Positions 24,396 through 33,886 are shown, counted from the first letter of the stretch. The stretch: 64,000 nt of DNA from JBEKTY01 sp049515555 (GCA_049515555.1 JBEKTY010000005.1:29426-93425), one strand, 5' to 3'. Notes: generated from the letters alone by a model not told the origin. A program made the numbers and translations.

Positions 24396-27300
24396 CTATG
24401 AGCAGCCCATGCTGTTGCCGCAATTGTAGCACAGATAGCAGTTGCCGCAGCGGGCGGTGATCGCCCCGCAACGGTCGCAACTGGGGGCATCGGTCTGGAA
24501 GCTGGCGAACTGCTCGTTGCGTGCGATGTGGGCCGCCGCCGGCTCGGCGGCGGGGCGCGAGAGGGGGGCCATGGCCGCGGTCGGATGTTTGCCGGTCGCG
24601 GTGGCAACGGCCGCCGCAGCGGGCCCGTGCGCCCCGTTGGTTCCGCTGGCCCCGTTGGCCCCGCCGGCAGCCGCCGCTGCGGCGGCCGGCGCCGAACCCG
24701 GTTTGGCGGCTCCCTGCCCGTTGCTTGGCCCGCCGGCCTTCGTGGCGACGGGCCGCGACTGTTTTTCCGCGTCTGCCTCATGCCGCTCCGCCACCTCATC
24801 GCCCGGCGCCAGCGGCACACTCTTCTGCATCTCGCTGTAGCCGGGCAGAAATTGAATTCCCAGCCAGCGGAAAATGTAATCCACCAGGCTCTTGGCAATC
24901 TTGATCTCGGGGTTCTTCGTGTAGCCCCAAGGCTCGAAGCGGGTGTGCGAAAACTTGTTCACGTACACCTCCAGCGGCACCCCGTACTGCAAACTCATCG
25001 ACACCGCCGTGCCGAAGCAATCCATCAGCCCGCCGATCGTGCTGCCTTCTTTGGCCATGGTGATGAACAGCTCGCCGGGCCGCCCGTCGGGGTACAGGCC
25101 CACGGTTACATAGCCTTCGTGGCCGGAGATGTTGAACTTGTGGGTGATCGACTGGCGGGTATCGGGCAGGCGTTCGCGGCGCGGTCGGGCGGCGCCCCCC
25201 GCCGCCTTCTCCTTCTCGCCCTTCTTCGTCGACACGGGCTGCACTTCCTTGGACCCGTCGCGGTAGATGGCCAGGGCCTTCAGCCCCAACCGCCAGCCTT
25301 CCATGTAGGCGTCGGCCACGTCCTCGGGGGTGGTCTCCTTGGGCATGTTCACCGTCTTCGAGATGGCCCCCGAGATAAAGGGCTGCGCCGCGGCCATCAT
25401 GCGGATGTGGGCCTTCCACGGAATCGAGCGCGTGCCGTGCGCCGCCTGGAAGGCGCAGTCGAACACCGGCTGGTGCTCGGGCTTCAAGCCCGGCGCGCCC
25501 TCGATCGTGTCCTGCTGGTCGATGTAATTCACGATCGACTCGATCTGCTCGGGCGTGTAGGCCAACGTCCGCAGCGCCAGGGGCACCGTCTGATTGACGA
25601 TCTTCAGCATGCCCCCGCCCGCCAATTGCTTGTACTTCACCAGGGCGATGTCCGGCTCGATGCCCGTCGTGTCGCAATCCATCATGAAGCTGATGGTGCC
25701 GGTGGGGGCCAGGACGGTGGCCTGGGCGTTGCGGAAGCCGAAGCGCCGGCCGTGGACCAGCACTTCGTCCCACAGGCGGCCCACGGCGTCATGGAGCGGC
25801 TTGGGGCAGCCTTTGATCTGCTCGGCCTTCTCCCAGTGCATCTCCATCACGTGCAGTACGGCCTCGCGGTTCTCTTCGTAGGCCGCGAAGGGTCCCGCCG
25901 CCGCCGCCAGCTCGGCGCTGGTGCGGCAGGCCGACCCGTGCAGCAGGGCCGTAATCGCCGCGCACAGCCCCCGCGCCTCGTCGGAATCGTAGGGCAGCCC
26001 GCTGGCCATCAGCAGGCTGCCGAGGTTCGAGTAGCCCAGCCCCAGCGGCCGGTAGCGGTGAGAGTTGGCCGCGATCCGCGGCGTGGGATAACTGGCATGA
26101 TCGACCAGAATATCCTGGGCGATGAACACCAGCCGGCAGGCGGCCTGGAAGCGCTCGACGTCGAACGTGCCGTCGCCGCGGCGGAACTTCATGAGGTTGA
26201 CGCTCGCCAGGTTGCAGGCCGAGTCGTCCAGGAACATGTACTCCGAGCAGGGGTTCGAGGCGTTGATGCGCCCCGATTTCGGGCAGGTGTGCCAGCGGTT
26301 GATGGTCGTGTCGTACTGCACGCCCGGATCGCCGCAGGCCCACGCCGCCTCGGCCATCTTGGCGAACATCTCGCGGGCGGGGTAGGTCGGGCCGGCATGC
26401 TTGGGCTCCGTCACCCAGTGCGTCGTCCAGGGCTTGTCGGAGACCACGGCCTCCATGAACTCGTCGGTCACGCGGACCGAGAGATTCGCGTTCTGGAACA
26501 GGATCGAATCGTAGGCATCTTGCGGATCGTAGCCTTCGAGGATCAGCAGCCGGGCCTTCTTCTCCTCGCGGTTCTTGCACTGGATGAACTCCAGGATGTC
26601 GGGATGCCAGACCTTGAGCGACTGCATCTTGGCCGCCCGCCGCGTCTTGCCCCCGCTCTTGACCACCGCCGCGATCTGGTCGTAGACCCGCATGAACGAC
26701 AAGGGCCCCGAAGGCTTTCCGCCCCCCGATAGCCGCTCGCGGTGCGACCGCAGCGTCGAGAGGTCCGTGCCCGTCCCCGAGCCGAACTTGAAGAGCATGG
26801 CCTCACTGCGGGCCAGCTCCATGATGTCCTCCATGTCGTCCCGCACGCTCTGGATGAAACAGGCCGAGGCCTGCGGGAACTCGTACGGATTGTCCGGCTG
26901 CACGGCCTTGTTCTGCGCCGCGTCCCAGTGCCAGTTGCACATCGCGCCCTTGATCCCGTACTGGTGAAACAGCCCCACGTTGAACCACACCGGCGAATTG
27001 AACGACACGTACTGCGAAAGACACAGGCAGGCCAACTCGCGGTAGAAGCGCTCGGCATCGTCGGCGGTGGCGAAATAACCGTCCTGCCGGCCCCAGTCGG
27101 CGATAGTCCGCGACACGCGGTGCACCAACTGCCGCACGCTCTTTTCCCGCTCGGCCGTGTTGACCTCGCCGTAGAAATACTTGTTCACCACCACGTTGGT
27201 GGCCAACTGGGTCCAGAAGGCGGGAATCTCGCAATCCTTCTGCTCGAAGAGGACCTCCCCGTTCTCGCCCTTGATGGCCGCCGTACGCGACTCCCAGGGG

Positions 27301-27446
27301 ACGGTATCCAGCGGGTCGGCCACGTCGGCCGGGCAAAACAGCGGCTCGACCGTCAGCCCCATTGGGGCGGCCTTCGCCGCCACCGGGGCTGGCCGACCAA
27401 CGGTGGCCACCGATGACTGGACAATATCTTTATCCCTGGAATCCAT
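24396..27446 (-). CDS. nrdJ: Adenosylcobalamin-dependent (class II) ribonucleoside-diphosphate reductase
   Basis: Converts ribonucleotides to deoxyribonucleotides with a B12-generated thiyl radical. The 1,016-aa protein shows ASACFIQ (redox Cys 196), FGSGTGTDLSTLRS (about 221-234), NPCSEYMFLDDSACNLASVNL (radical-site Cys 400 and Glu 402; cited in part as NPCSE), APTGTISFMMDCDTTGIEPD (dNTP/substrate loop) and the C-terminal zinc-type tail CDRCGA..CGNCYLCYNCG. An Ala/Gly-rich linker of about 90 residues joins core and tail. No small subunit or NrdR gene is nearby, as expected for class II. The 5' region shows no recognisable cobalamin riboswitch. Only RNR in the window. Confidence 0.95.
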   Translation of the reverse strand: MDSRDKDIVQSSVATVGRPAPVAAKAAPMGLTVEPLFCPADVADPLDTVPWESRTAAIKGENGEVLFEQKDCEIPAFWTQLATNVVVNKYFYGEVNTAEREKSVRQLVHRVSRTIADWGRQDGYFATADDAERFYRELACLCLSQYVSFNSPVWFNVGLFHQYGIKGAMCNWHWDAAQNKAVQPDNPYEFPQASACFIQSVRDDMEDIMELARSEAMLFKFGSGTGTDLSTLRSHRERLSGGGKPSGPLSFMRVYDQIAAVVKSGGKTRRAAKMQSLKVWHPDILEFIQCKNREEKKARLLILEGYDPQDAYDSILFQNANLSVRVTDEFMEAVVSDKPWTTHWVTEPKHAGPTYPAREMFAKMAEAAWACGDPGVQYDTTINRWHTCPKSGRINASNPCSEYMFLDDSACNLASVNLMKFRRGDGTFDVERFQAACRLVFIAQDILVDHASYPTPRIAANSHRYRPLGLGYSNLGSLLMASGLPYDSDEARGLCAAITALLHGSACRTSAELAAAAGPFAAYEENREAVLHVMEMHWEKAEQIKGCPKPLHDAVGRLWDEVLVHGRRFGFRNAQATVLAPTGTISFMMDCDTTGIEPDIALVKYKQLAGGGMLKIVNQTVPLALRTLAYTPEQIESIVNYIDQQDTIEGAPGLKPEHQPVFDCAFQAAHGTRSIPWKAHIRMMAAAQPFISGAISKTVNMPKETTPEDVADAYMEGWRLGLKALAIYRDGSKEVQPVSTKKGEKEKAAGGAARPRRERLPDTRQSITHKFNISGHEGYVTVGLYPDGRPGELFITMAKEGSTIGGLMDCFGTAVSMSLQYGVPLEVYVNKFSHTRFEPWGYTKNPEIKIAKSLVDYIFRWLGIQFLPGYSEMQKSVPLAPGDEVAERHEADAEKQSRPVATKAGGPSNGQGAAKPGSAPAAAAAAAGGANGASGTNGAHGPAAAAVATATGKHPTAAMAPLSRPAAEPAAAHIARNEQFASFQTDAPSCDRCGAITARCGNCYLCYNCGNSMGCS

Positions 27447-27595
27447 GGCAAAACCTCGCTAATTGGAACCTAGATTACCAAATCCGTCCGGTACCTGTAC
27501 GCCGGTACATAGAAAGGCCCGGCGACATGGGCTTCCCCCCATATATATTGTATGTCGCTGGTCATCAGACCACAACATACGGGAAAGATGGTCCA

Positions 27596-27623
27596 AGTTT
27601 AACGGTTTCCTCACGTCGGTCAA
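27596..27623 (-). promoter_or_regulatory. Candidate nrdJ promoter with downstream hairpin
   Basis: Minus strand TTGACC (27623-27618), 16-nt spacer, TAAACT (27601-27596). The resulting leader of about 140 nt contains a hairpin at 27550-27580 (GTATGT/ACATAC outer, TGGTC/GACCA inner). Tentative; other AT-rich sites exist near 27541-27550. Confidence 0.35.
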
Positions 27624-27813
27624 TAACGGACCGAAAACTTGGTTCTAAGACGATATGGGGCCGTGCTTTGCGCTCTGGCGGCCCGTTTCGGCCGCCCTCC
27701 GCGCACGCCGGGCCCCATCACGCAACTCGTTGCCGGACAATGCGTTGGTGAACCGGCGGCGGCCCCCGCCGGGCCTCCGCCGGCGGCCAGCCATTTCGTG
27801 ATTCCCGGCCGGC

Positions 27814-27892
27814 GGCTATATTGCGAGCGGCCAGAAATGATCCGACGCCTCCCTATTGTTGTGGTTCGCGTCATTTCAAACCGTGCAGCGTA
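27814..27892 (-). repeat. 79-bp dispersed repeat (copy 1, inverted relative to 60128)
   Basis: Read on the minus strand it starts TACGCTGCACGGTTTG and includes ACAATAGGG and ATTTCTGGC. The same order occurs on the plus strand at 60128-60206, about four-fifths identical by eye with one gap, and a partial copy lies at 23124-23150. It occupies the region just before the methyltransferase start and can be misread as its N-terminus. Confidence 0.65.
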
Positions 27893-27908
27893 TAAAATCA
27901 AGAAAATC

Positions 27909-28805
27909 GTGCTGTTTTCTCCCGACCAATATCGGCTTCTCGACTTCGGCGAGGGGCGGCGGCTGGAGCGTTTTGGGCCGCTGATCGTGGATCGGCCTAG
28001 CCCCACGGCCGACGGCCTTGCCCGCGGAGACCCCGAAGCCTGGCAGCGGGCCGATGCCCGCTTCGAGCGCACCGATCGCGAGCACGGCCAGTGGATCTGC
28101 CGCCCGGACCTGCCCCAGCGCTGGACCATCCGCCGCGCCGGGCTGGTCCTGGAGGCCAAGCTTACGGCTTTTGGCCAGGTGGGCATGTTTCCCGAGCAGG
28201 CCGAGAACTGGGATTGGATCGCCCAGCGGGTGACGCAGGCCGGGCCGAAGGGGACAGTCCCATTTTCGTCGGACGAAAATCGGGACAGTCCCCGCAAGCA
28301 GTTGCGGCTGTTGAACCTGTTCGCCTACACCGGGGCCAGTACGCTGGCCGCCGCCGGGGCGGGGGCCGAAGTGGTTCACGTCGATGCCGCCCGAAACATG
28401 GTCGCCTGGGCCCGGCGCAACGCCGAGCTGTCTGGTCTGGCCGCGGCCCCCATCCGCTGGATCGCCGAGGACGCCCTGAAGTTCGTCCGCCGCGAGCTCC
28501 GCCGCGGCAGCCGCTACGACGCCGTCGTGCTCGATCCGCCCAGCTACGGGCATGGGGCGCACGGCGAAGTCTGGCGGCTCTCGGCCCACTTGCCGCGCCT
28601 GTTGGCGCTGTGCGCTGAGTTGGCCGTGGGCCGCCCCCGCTTCCTCCTGCTCAGTTGCCACACGCCCGGCTTCACTCCCGGCCGATTGCACGACCTGCTC
28701 CTGGCGACGCTCGGCGGGGGCAACATCCAGGCGCAACCGCTTCAGTTGCTCACCGCCTCCGGCCGCGAGCTATCGGCCGGCGTTGCCGCCCGTTGGGAAC
28801 CGTAG
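27909..28805 (+). CDS. Class I SAM-dependent methyltransferase, RlmI/RlmK-like
   Basis: A putative 23S rRNA-type methyltransferase. The SAM-binding motif is LNLFAYTGASTLAAAGAGAEVVHVDAA (motif I; cited as FAYTGAS) followed by the acidic loop VHVDAARNMVAWARRNAELS and motif IV-like VVLDPPSYGHG, the DPPxYG catalytic loop of RlmI-type enzymes. From GTG 27909 the protein is 298 aa; longer frames run into a dispersed repeat. Between the N-terminal domain and motif I a 44-bp palindromic element is inserted in frame (28250-28293), adding about 15 residues (GTVPFSSDENRDSP). Downstream lies a second RNA methyltransferase gene on the same strand. Substrate is inferred from family only. Confidence 0.8.
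   Translation: MLFSPDQYRLLDFGEGRRLERFGPLIVDRPSPTADGLARGDPEAWQRADARFERTDREHGQWICRPDLPQRWTIRRAGLVLEAKLTAFGQVGMFPEQAENWDWIAQRVTQAGPKGTVPFSSDENRDSPRKQLRLLNLFAYTGASTLAAAGAGAEVVHVDAARNMVAWARRNAELSGLAAAPIRWIAEDALKFVRRELRRGSRYDAVVLDPPSYGHGAHGEVWRLSAHLPRLLALCAELAVGRPRFLLLSCHTPGFTPGRLHDLLLATLGGGNIQAQPLQLLTASGRELSAGVAARWEP
28250..28293. repeat. GGGGACAGTCCC palindromic element inserted inside the methyltransferase gene
   Basis: Outer arms GGGGACAGTCCC (28250-28261) and GGGACAGTCCCC (28282-28293), inner arms ATTTTCGTC and GACGAAAAT: a near-perfect 44-bp palindrome. The same element is intergenic at 51225-51304 (longer spacer) and as a core at 14610-14622. Here the gene frame reads through it without a stop. 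Confidence 0.8.
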
Positions 28806-28914
28806 GTAGAAGTTGGAAGGCAGGAGTTAGGAGTTAGAATGTAGAGGCCGCTTGATGAACGCCTAACTCTCCGCAATTCTAGCTCCTAACTCCTGACTTC
28901 TAACTTCTAACTCC
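28806..28914. repeat. Inverted pair of degenerate AGGAGTTAG / CTAACTCCT arrays
   Basis: The left array (about 28806-28840) reads AGGAGTTAGGAGTTAG-like, the right (28862-28914) the complement. Together they fill the whole 110 bp between two co-directional methyltransferase genes and end two bases before the next start codon. Confidence 0.55.
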
Positions 28915-28916
28915 TC

Positions 28917-29726
28917 ATGATCACCAGTCTTCAGAATCCCCGGGTGAAAGACGCGGTGCGGCTCCGCGACGGCCGGCATCGCCAGCGGCAGGGGCAAATC
29001 CTCATCGACGGCGCCCGCGAGCTGGCCCGGGCCGTCGCCGCCGGCATCACGCTCCGCGCGGTCTTCCTGCACGAGCCCTGGTGCCAAAGCCCCGCCGCGC
29101 GGCAACTGCTCGGCGTGTTGCCCACGTGCGGGGTCGAGATCCTGGAAGTCAGCGCGGCGGTGTTCGAGAAACTGGCCTTCGGCGATCGGGCCGAGGGCCT
29201 GTTGGGCGTGGCCGAGATGCCACGGCCCAGCCTGGAGGCCCTCTGCCCGCCCGAGCGGCCGCTGATAGCCGTCCTGGAGGGCGTGGAAAAGCCGGGCAAC
29301 CTGGGCGCCGTACTGCGCACCGCCGACGCCGCCGGCCTCAGCGCGGTGCTGGTGGCCGATCCCCGCACCGACCTTTACAATCCCAACGTCATCCGGGCCA
29401 GTCTGGGGACGATCTTCACCATGGGCGTCGCCCAGGGCACCGCCGCCGAGGTCCTGGCCTGGCTGCGGCGTTACGGCCTGATGATCTTCGCCGCCCGGAT
29501 CGACGGGTCCACGCTCTACACCGCGGCCGACTACCGCGGCCCGGCGGCCATCTGCCTGGGCAGCGAGGCCCAAGGGCTCAGCGCCGCCTGGTCGGCCGAC
29601 GACATCCGCCCCATCCGCCTGCCCATGCTCGGCACGGCCGACAGCCTGAACGTATCGGCCGCCGCCGCCGCGCTCTTCTACGAAGCCCGCCGCCAGCGGC
29701 AGGGGGAACGGAAGCAGGGGGATTAG
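28917..29726 (+). CDS. TrmH/SpoU family RNA 2'-O-methyltransferase
   Basis: SPOUT-class enzyme that methylates ribose 2'-OH in rRNA or tRNA. The N-terminal substrate-binding domain starts ITSLQNPRVKDAVRLRDGRHRQRQGQILIDG (L30e-like; cited in part). The catalytic trefoil-knot domain has motif 1 GVEKPGNLGAVLRTADAAG, motif 2 LGSEAQGLS and motif 3 LPMLGTADSLNVSAAAAALFYE (LGTADSLNVS). Length 269 aa is normal. No Shine-Dalgarno is clear because the start directly follows a degenerate repeat array. Same strand as the RlmI-like gene and the Mop/TOBE gene. Target nucleotide cannot be assigned. Confidence 0.9.
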   Translation: MITSLQNPRVKDAVRLRDGRHRQRQGQILIDGARELARAVAAGITLRAVFLHEPWCQSPAARQLLGVLPTCGVEILEVSAAVFEKLAFGDRAEGLLGVAEMPRPSLEALCPPERPLIAVLEGVEKPGNLGAVLRTADAAGLSAVLVADPRTDLYNPNVIRASLGTIFTMGVAQGTAAEVLAWLRRYGLMIFAARIDGSTLYTAADYRGPAAICLGSEAQGLSAAWSADDIRPIRLPMLGTADSLNVSAAAAALFYEARRQRQGERKQGD

Positions 29727-30046
29727 GGATTGGGGATTGGGGGGAGTCTTCACGCGTTGTGGCCGGTCTCCGACCGAGCCACACCGCCGACCGAAGGCCT
29801 CCCAGGCAACGGAGACCCTCAGTCGAACTGCGGCGGGGTCGGGAGACCCGCGCCGAACTCGGGATTGGGGATTGGGGTTGTCTTCACTTATTTTCCCTCA
29901 CCCTAACCCTCTCCCGGAGGGAGAGGGGACCGGGCATCCGCAACTTGCAAAAATCCAGTTACCGCTATAATTCCGTGGTGCTTGAGTCGCGCTTTACAGT
30001 CTCAGGCGTGGCCCGTGAATCTGCTTTTCGTGGGAGGTTCCTTAAC
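29727..30046. other. Intergenic region with repeat elements
   Basis: Contains GGGATTGGGG-type degenerate repeats (29724-29742 and 29866-29878) and one CCCTCACCCTAACCCTCTCC-type palindromic element (29895-29948). Near the end GGGAGGTTCCTTAAC is the ribosome-binding site of the next gene. No gene was found. Confidence 0.5.
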
Positions 30047-30256
30047 ATGAGAATCAGCGCACGCAACGTCTTGAAGGGCAAAGTGAAGAAGATTACGGAA
30101 GGCATGGTCAACTCGGAGGTGGTGGTCGAATTGCCCGGCGGGCAGGAGGTCGTGGCGGTTGTCACCAAGACCTCGGAGCAGCGGTTAGGGCTCGCCGTGG
30201 GCAAGGACGCCTATGTCATCATCAAGGCGACGAGTGTGATGCTCGGCGTGGATTGA
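30047..30256 (+). CDS. Molbindin-like single TOBE (Mop) domain protein (69 aa)
   Basis: ATG 30047 follows GGGAGGTTCCTTAAC. The sequence MRISARNVLKGKVKKITEGMVNSEVVVEL followed by VVAVVTKTSEQRLGLAVGKDAYVIIKATSVML is the classic Mop/TOBE fold (shown in part: SARNVLKGKVKKI and GKDAYVIIKAT). Such proteins oligomerise to bind molybdate or tungstate in the cytoplasm. No ModABC genes are in the window. Longer upstream frames are spurious. Confidence 0.85.
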   Translation: MRISARNVLKGKVKKITEGMVNSEVVVELPGGQEVVAVVTKTSEQRLGLAVGKDAYVIIKATSVMLGVD

Positions 30257-30311
30257 GCGTCTGTGTTTCTGTGCGGGGATCAAGTCCCACAGGCCAGCTA
30301 CCGCAGGCCAA

Positions 30312-33300
30312 CTACGCCCCGCCGGCGCGGAGGGGGGCCTTGACGAGCCAGCGGAAATTCTCCGCCCCCAGCAACTCCTCGACGCGGGAGCGCATCTCCG
30401 GACTGGCGGCCACCCGGAACTCGTCCGCGCGGCAGGCCACCCGGGTCCCGTCGGCCAGGCACACGCTCAGCTCCAGGGGGCAGCCGCCCGGGTAGCCGCG
30501 GAGGATCTCGTGCAGCATTTCGAGTTTCCGCAGGCCGTGTGCCTCTTCGGACACGCGGACGCGGACGCCGCGGGTGTAGCGCGAGGCCAGGTCTTCCAGC
30601 GGAATCAGCTCGTTGACGATCAGGTTGGCCTCTTCGCTGCCGGGCCGCTTATCGACCGCGCCGCGGAGGATGCGGATGGCGTCGGGCTGGAGCAGCGGGC
30701 CGAATTGGGCCAGCGGCTCGGGCCACAAGATGCAGCGCAGGATGCCGGCCGTGTCCTCCAGATCGAAGGTGGCGTAGCGGCTGGGGCTGCCCGGCTTGGG
30801 GTTCTTCGTGTGCGCGAACTTCAGGGCCGAGATCATGCCGCCCAGCATGACCTCGGTGCGGTGCTTCAAGGCGCCGGCCTCGGCCGTGGTGTGCGAGCAG
30901 TAGGCGGCCAGCGTCTTTTCATGCTCGGCCAGGGGGTGGCTGGACATGTAGAAGCCCAGCGATTCCTTCTCTTTGGCCAGCCGGTCGCGCTCGTCCCACT
31001 CGGGCATGTCGGGCAGGTCCTTGGCCGCGGCGCCCGGCGACTCGTCCTCCTCGTCGCCGAAGAGGCCTTTTTGCCCGCTACGGCGGTCGGCGGCGGCGGA
31101 CGACCCGGTCTGCAAGGCCCGATCGATGGCCGCGAACCACTGGGCCCGGTTCCCACCCAGGCCGTCCAGGGCCCCGCACTTTACCAGCGACTCGATGGCC
31201 GTGCGATTGACCGTGCCGGGGTCCAGCCGGCAGCAGAAATCGAACAGGCTGCGGAAGGGACCGCCCGACTGCCGGGCCCTGACGATGGCCGCGGCCGCCG
31301 AAGAGCCGCAGCCCTTGATCGCCGAGAGGGCGAACAGGATCTGGCCCTCGGCCACGACGAAATCCACCTCCGAGCGGTTCACTGCCGGCGGGAGCACCGC
31401 GATGCCCATCCGCTGGCAGTCCTCGAAGTGCTCGACCAGCGAGTCCTTTTTCCTGAAATTGCGGGCGGGAATATCGCTGGAGAGCAGGGCCGCCATGAAC
31501 TCCACCGGATAATGGGCCTTCAGGTAGGCCGTCATGTAGGCGATCAGGGCGTAGGCCGTGCTGTGGCTCTTGTTGAAGCCATAACCGGCGAACTTCTCGA
31601 TCAGGCCGAAGACCTCCGCCGCCGCCCCCTTGACCATGCCCTGCCCCACGGCCCCTTCGACGAACTCCTCGCGGTACTTGGCGATCGTCTCGAGCTTCTT
31701 CTTGCTGATGGCCTTGATGCAGCTATAGGCGTCGGCCAGCTCGATGCCGCCCAGCCGGTTGAGGATCCGCATCACCTGTTCCTGGTAGATCATTACGCCG
31801 TGGGTCTCCTCCAGGATTTCCTTCAGGACGGGGTGCTTGTACTCGGCCTGCTGGCGGCCGTGCTTCACCTGGATGTAATCCTCGACCATGCCGCCCTCCA
31901 ACGGGCCGGGCCGGTACAGGGCGTTGACGGCGATGATGTCGCGGAAGTGGTCGGGCTTCATCCGTTGCAAGAGGTCGCGGATGCCGCCGCTTTCGAGCTG
32001 GAACACGCCCTTGGTCTCGCCGCGGCACAACAAGGCAAAGGTCTGGGCATCGTCCAGCGGGAACTGGTAGGGATCGACCCGTCGGCCCGTGCTCCGCTCG
32101 ATCAGCTCGATGGCCTTCGAGAGGATCGTCAGGTTGCGCAGGCCGAGGAAGTCCATTTTCAGCAGCCCGATCCGCTCGACGTCGCCCATGGCCCACTGGG
32201 TGATGATCTCTTCCTTGTTCTGCACGTGCTGCAGGGGGACGTACTCGGTCAGCGGGCGGTCGGCGATGACCACGGCGGCGGCGTGGGTGCCGACGTTGCG
32301 GGCCAGGCCCTCGACTTTCATGGCCAGGGTCAGCAGCTCGCGGGCCTCGGGGTCGGCTTCGTAGAGCCGCCGCAGGTCGTCGCTTTTGGCCAGCGCGGCG
32401 GGGAGGGTGATCTTCAGCTCGTCGGGGACCATGGCCACCACGGCGTCGACGCGGGGGATGGGCAGGCCCAGGGCCCGCCCCACGTCGCGGATCGCCGCCC
32501 GCGCCGCCAGTGTGCCGAACGTGCCGATCTGCGCCACGTTGGCCGTGCCGTACTTGTCCTTCACGTACTGAATCACTTCGCCGCGGCGCTGCTGGCAGAA
32601 GTCGATGTCGATATCCGGCGCTTCCCGCCGGCTCTCGTCCAGGAAGCGCTCGAAGAGCAAGTCGAAGTCCAGCGGGCAGACGTGGCTGAGGAACAAGGCG
32701 TAGGTCACCAGCGAGCCCACGCCCGAGCCGCGGGCCGTGGCCGGGATGCCCTGCTCGCGGGCAAAACGCACAAAGTCCCACACGATCAGAAAATAGTTGG
32801 CAAACCCCAGCTTCTCGATCACCGCCAGCTCGCGATCCAGCCGGCTCATGACTTCCGGGGCGAGCTGCCCGGCGGACAAGCGCTGGGGATTGCCGGCATA
32901 GCGCTCGGCCAGGCCCTTCAGGCACAGCTCCCGCAGAAACTCCTCGGAGGTCTTCCCCTCCGGCGGCGTGGCCACGGGGAAGTGCCGCCGGCCCAGCTCG
33001 ATCTCGATGTGCACGGAGTCGGCGATCTGCTGCGCGCGGCGGAGGGCCTCTTCCCGGCCGGGCAGGGCGGCCTGCATCTCGGCCGCACTCCGCAGGAAGA
33101 ACTCGTTGCTCTCCATCCGCATGCGGTTGGCGTCGGTGCGGAACTTGCCCGTGTTGATGCACAGCAGGATGTCCTGCGCCTCGGCGTCCTCGCGGAGCAC
33201 GTAGTGCACGTCGCTGGTGGCCACCAGGGGCAGGCCCAGACAATTGGCCAGGTCGACCGCCGCCTCCATCGCCACCCGCTGCGGCTCCAGGCCGTTGTAC

Positions 33301-33845
33301 TGAATCTCGATGAAATAGCGGTCGCCGAAGAGCTGGCGATACCACTCGGCGGTCTCGCGGGCCTTGGCCAGCCCGGCCGCATTGCCGCTGAGCAAGTAGC
33401 GGTTCAGCTCGCTGGAAAGGCAGCCGCTCAGGCAGACGAGGCCCTGGCTGTGGGCGGCCAGCAGCTCCTTGTCGATCCGCGGCCGGAAATAAAACCCCTC
33501 CAGAAACGCCAGTGAGGAGAGCCGCAGCAGGTTCTTAAAGCCGGCACAATCGCGGGCCAGCAGCGTAATGTGGAAACTGGCCTCCTTCACGCCGGCGGCC
33601 GACTCCTTGTGGAACCGGCTCCCTGGGGCGATGTAAGCCTCCAGGCCCAGAATCGGGTTGATGCCCAGGTCCTTGGCCGTCTTGTAGAAGCTCAGCGCGC
33701 CGTGCAGGTTGCCGTGATCCGTCAGCGCCAGGGCGTTCATGCCCAGTTCTTTGGCCCGGCGGAGCAGGCCGGGAATCGTGCCCGCCCCGTCCAGAAGGCT
33801 GTAATGGCTATGGCAATGAAGATGGGCAAACGGCGGCGGGCTCAT
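30312..33845 (-). CDS. dnaE: DNA polymerase III alpha subunit
   Basis: Replicative polymerase catalytic subunit. The 1,177-aa product begins with the PHP domain (HLHCHSHYSLLDG, LTDHGNLHG), then the polymerase core with ARGSGVGSL and the catalytic Asp pair in PDIDIDF (about 410-416), the thumb and fingers, the helix-hairpin-helix region (GYGFNKSHSTAYALIAYMTAYLK) and a C-terminal OB fold (VMLGGMISALKFAHTK). ATG 33845 follows AGGAAGGACCCG and is preferred over in-frame ATG 33866. Full-length for DnaE1-type. The long opposite-strand open frame is a GC-driven shadow. The gene is flanked upstream by a perfect palindromic repeat. Confidence 0.95.
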   Translation of the reverse strand: MSPPPFAHLHCHSHYSLLDGAGTIPGLLRRAKELGMNALALTDHGNLHGALSFYKTAKDLGINPILGLEAYIAPGSRFHKESAAGVKEASFHITLLARDCAGFKNLLRLSSLAFLEGFYFRPRIDKELLAAHSQGLVCLSGCLSSELNRYLLSGNAAGLAKARETAEWYRQLFGDRYFIEIQYNGLEPQRVAMEAAVDLANCLGLPLVATSDVHYVLREDAEAQDILLCINTGKFRTDANRMRMESNEFFLRSAAEMQAALPGREEALRRAQQIADSVHIEIELGRRHFPVATPPEGKTSEEFLRELCLKGLAERYAGNPQRLSAGQLAPEVMSRLDRELAVIEKLGFANYFLIVWDFVRFAREQGIPATARGSGVGSLVTYALFLSHVCPLDFDLLFERFLDESRREAPDIDIDFCQQRRGEVIQYVKDKYGTANVAQIGTFGTLAARAAIRDVGRALGLPIPRVDAVVAMVPDELKITLPAALAKSDDLRRLYEADPEARELLTLAMKVEGLARNVGTHAAAVVIADRPLTEYVPLQHVQNKEEIITQWAMGDVERIGLLKMDFLGLRNLTILSKAIELIERSTGRRVDPYQFPLDDAQTFALLCRGETKGVFQLESGGIRDLLQRMKPDHFRDIIAVNALYRPGPLEGGMVEDYIQVKHGRQQAEYKHPVLKEILEETHGVMIYQEQVMRILNRLGGIELADAYSCIKAISKKKLETIAKYREEFVEGAVGQGMVKGAAAEVFGLIEKFAGYGFNKSHSTAYALIAYMTAYLKAHYPVEFMAALLSSDIPARNFRKKDSLVEHFEDCQRMGIAVLPPAVNRSEVDFVVAEGQILFALSAIKGCGSSAAAAIVRARQSGGPFRSLFDFCCRLDPGTVNRTAIESLVKCGALDGLGGNRAQWFAAIDRALQTGSSAAADRRSGQKGLFGDEEDESPGAAAKDLPDMPEWDERDRLAKEKESLGFYMSSHPLAEHEKTLAAYCSHTTAEAGALKHRTEVMLGGMISALKFAHTKNPKPGSPSRYATFDLEDTAGILRCILWPEPLAQFGPLLQPDAIRILRGAVDKRPGSEEANLIVNELIPLEDLASRYTRGVRVRVSEEAHGLRKLEMLHEILRGYPGGCPLELSVCLADGTRVACRADEFRVAASPEMRSRVEELLGAENFRWLVKAPLRAGGA

Positions 33846-33886
33846 CGGGTCCTTCCTGGGCAACATTCACTCTGCGGGCTCGCATT

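Noticed and set aside
27447..27640. Cobalamin riboswitch upstream of nrdJ
   Set aside because: Expected for a B12-dependent enzyme, but no B12-box-like conserved segments could be found; only a simple hairpin is present.
29081..30256. 391-aa open frame covering the Mop/TOBE gene
   Set aside because: Only its last 69 codons are a real gene, with their own ATG and ribosome-binding site; the rest is out of frame with the SpoU gene and repeat.
30510..33515. 1,001-aa rightward open frame over dnaE
   Set aside because: Antisense shadow of dnaE produced by GC-rich third positions; His/Val/Leu-rich composition without domains. The same applies to long frames opposite 45870-48401, 49290-51266, 53556-55388 and 55812-57950.
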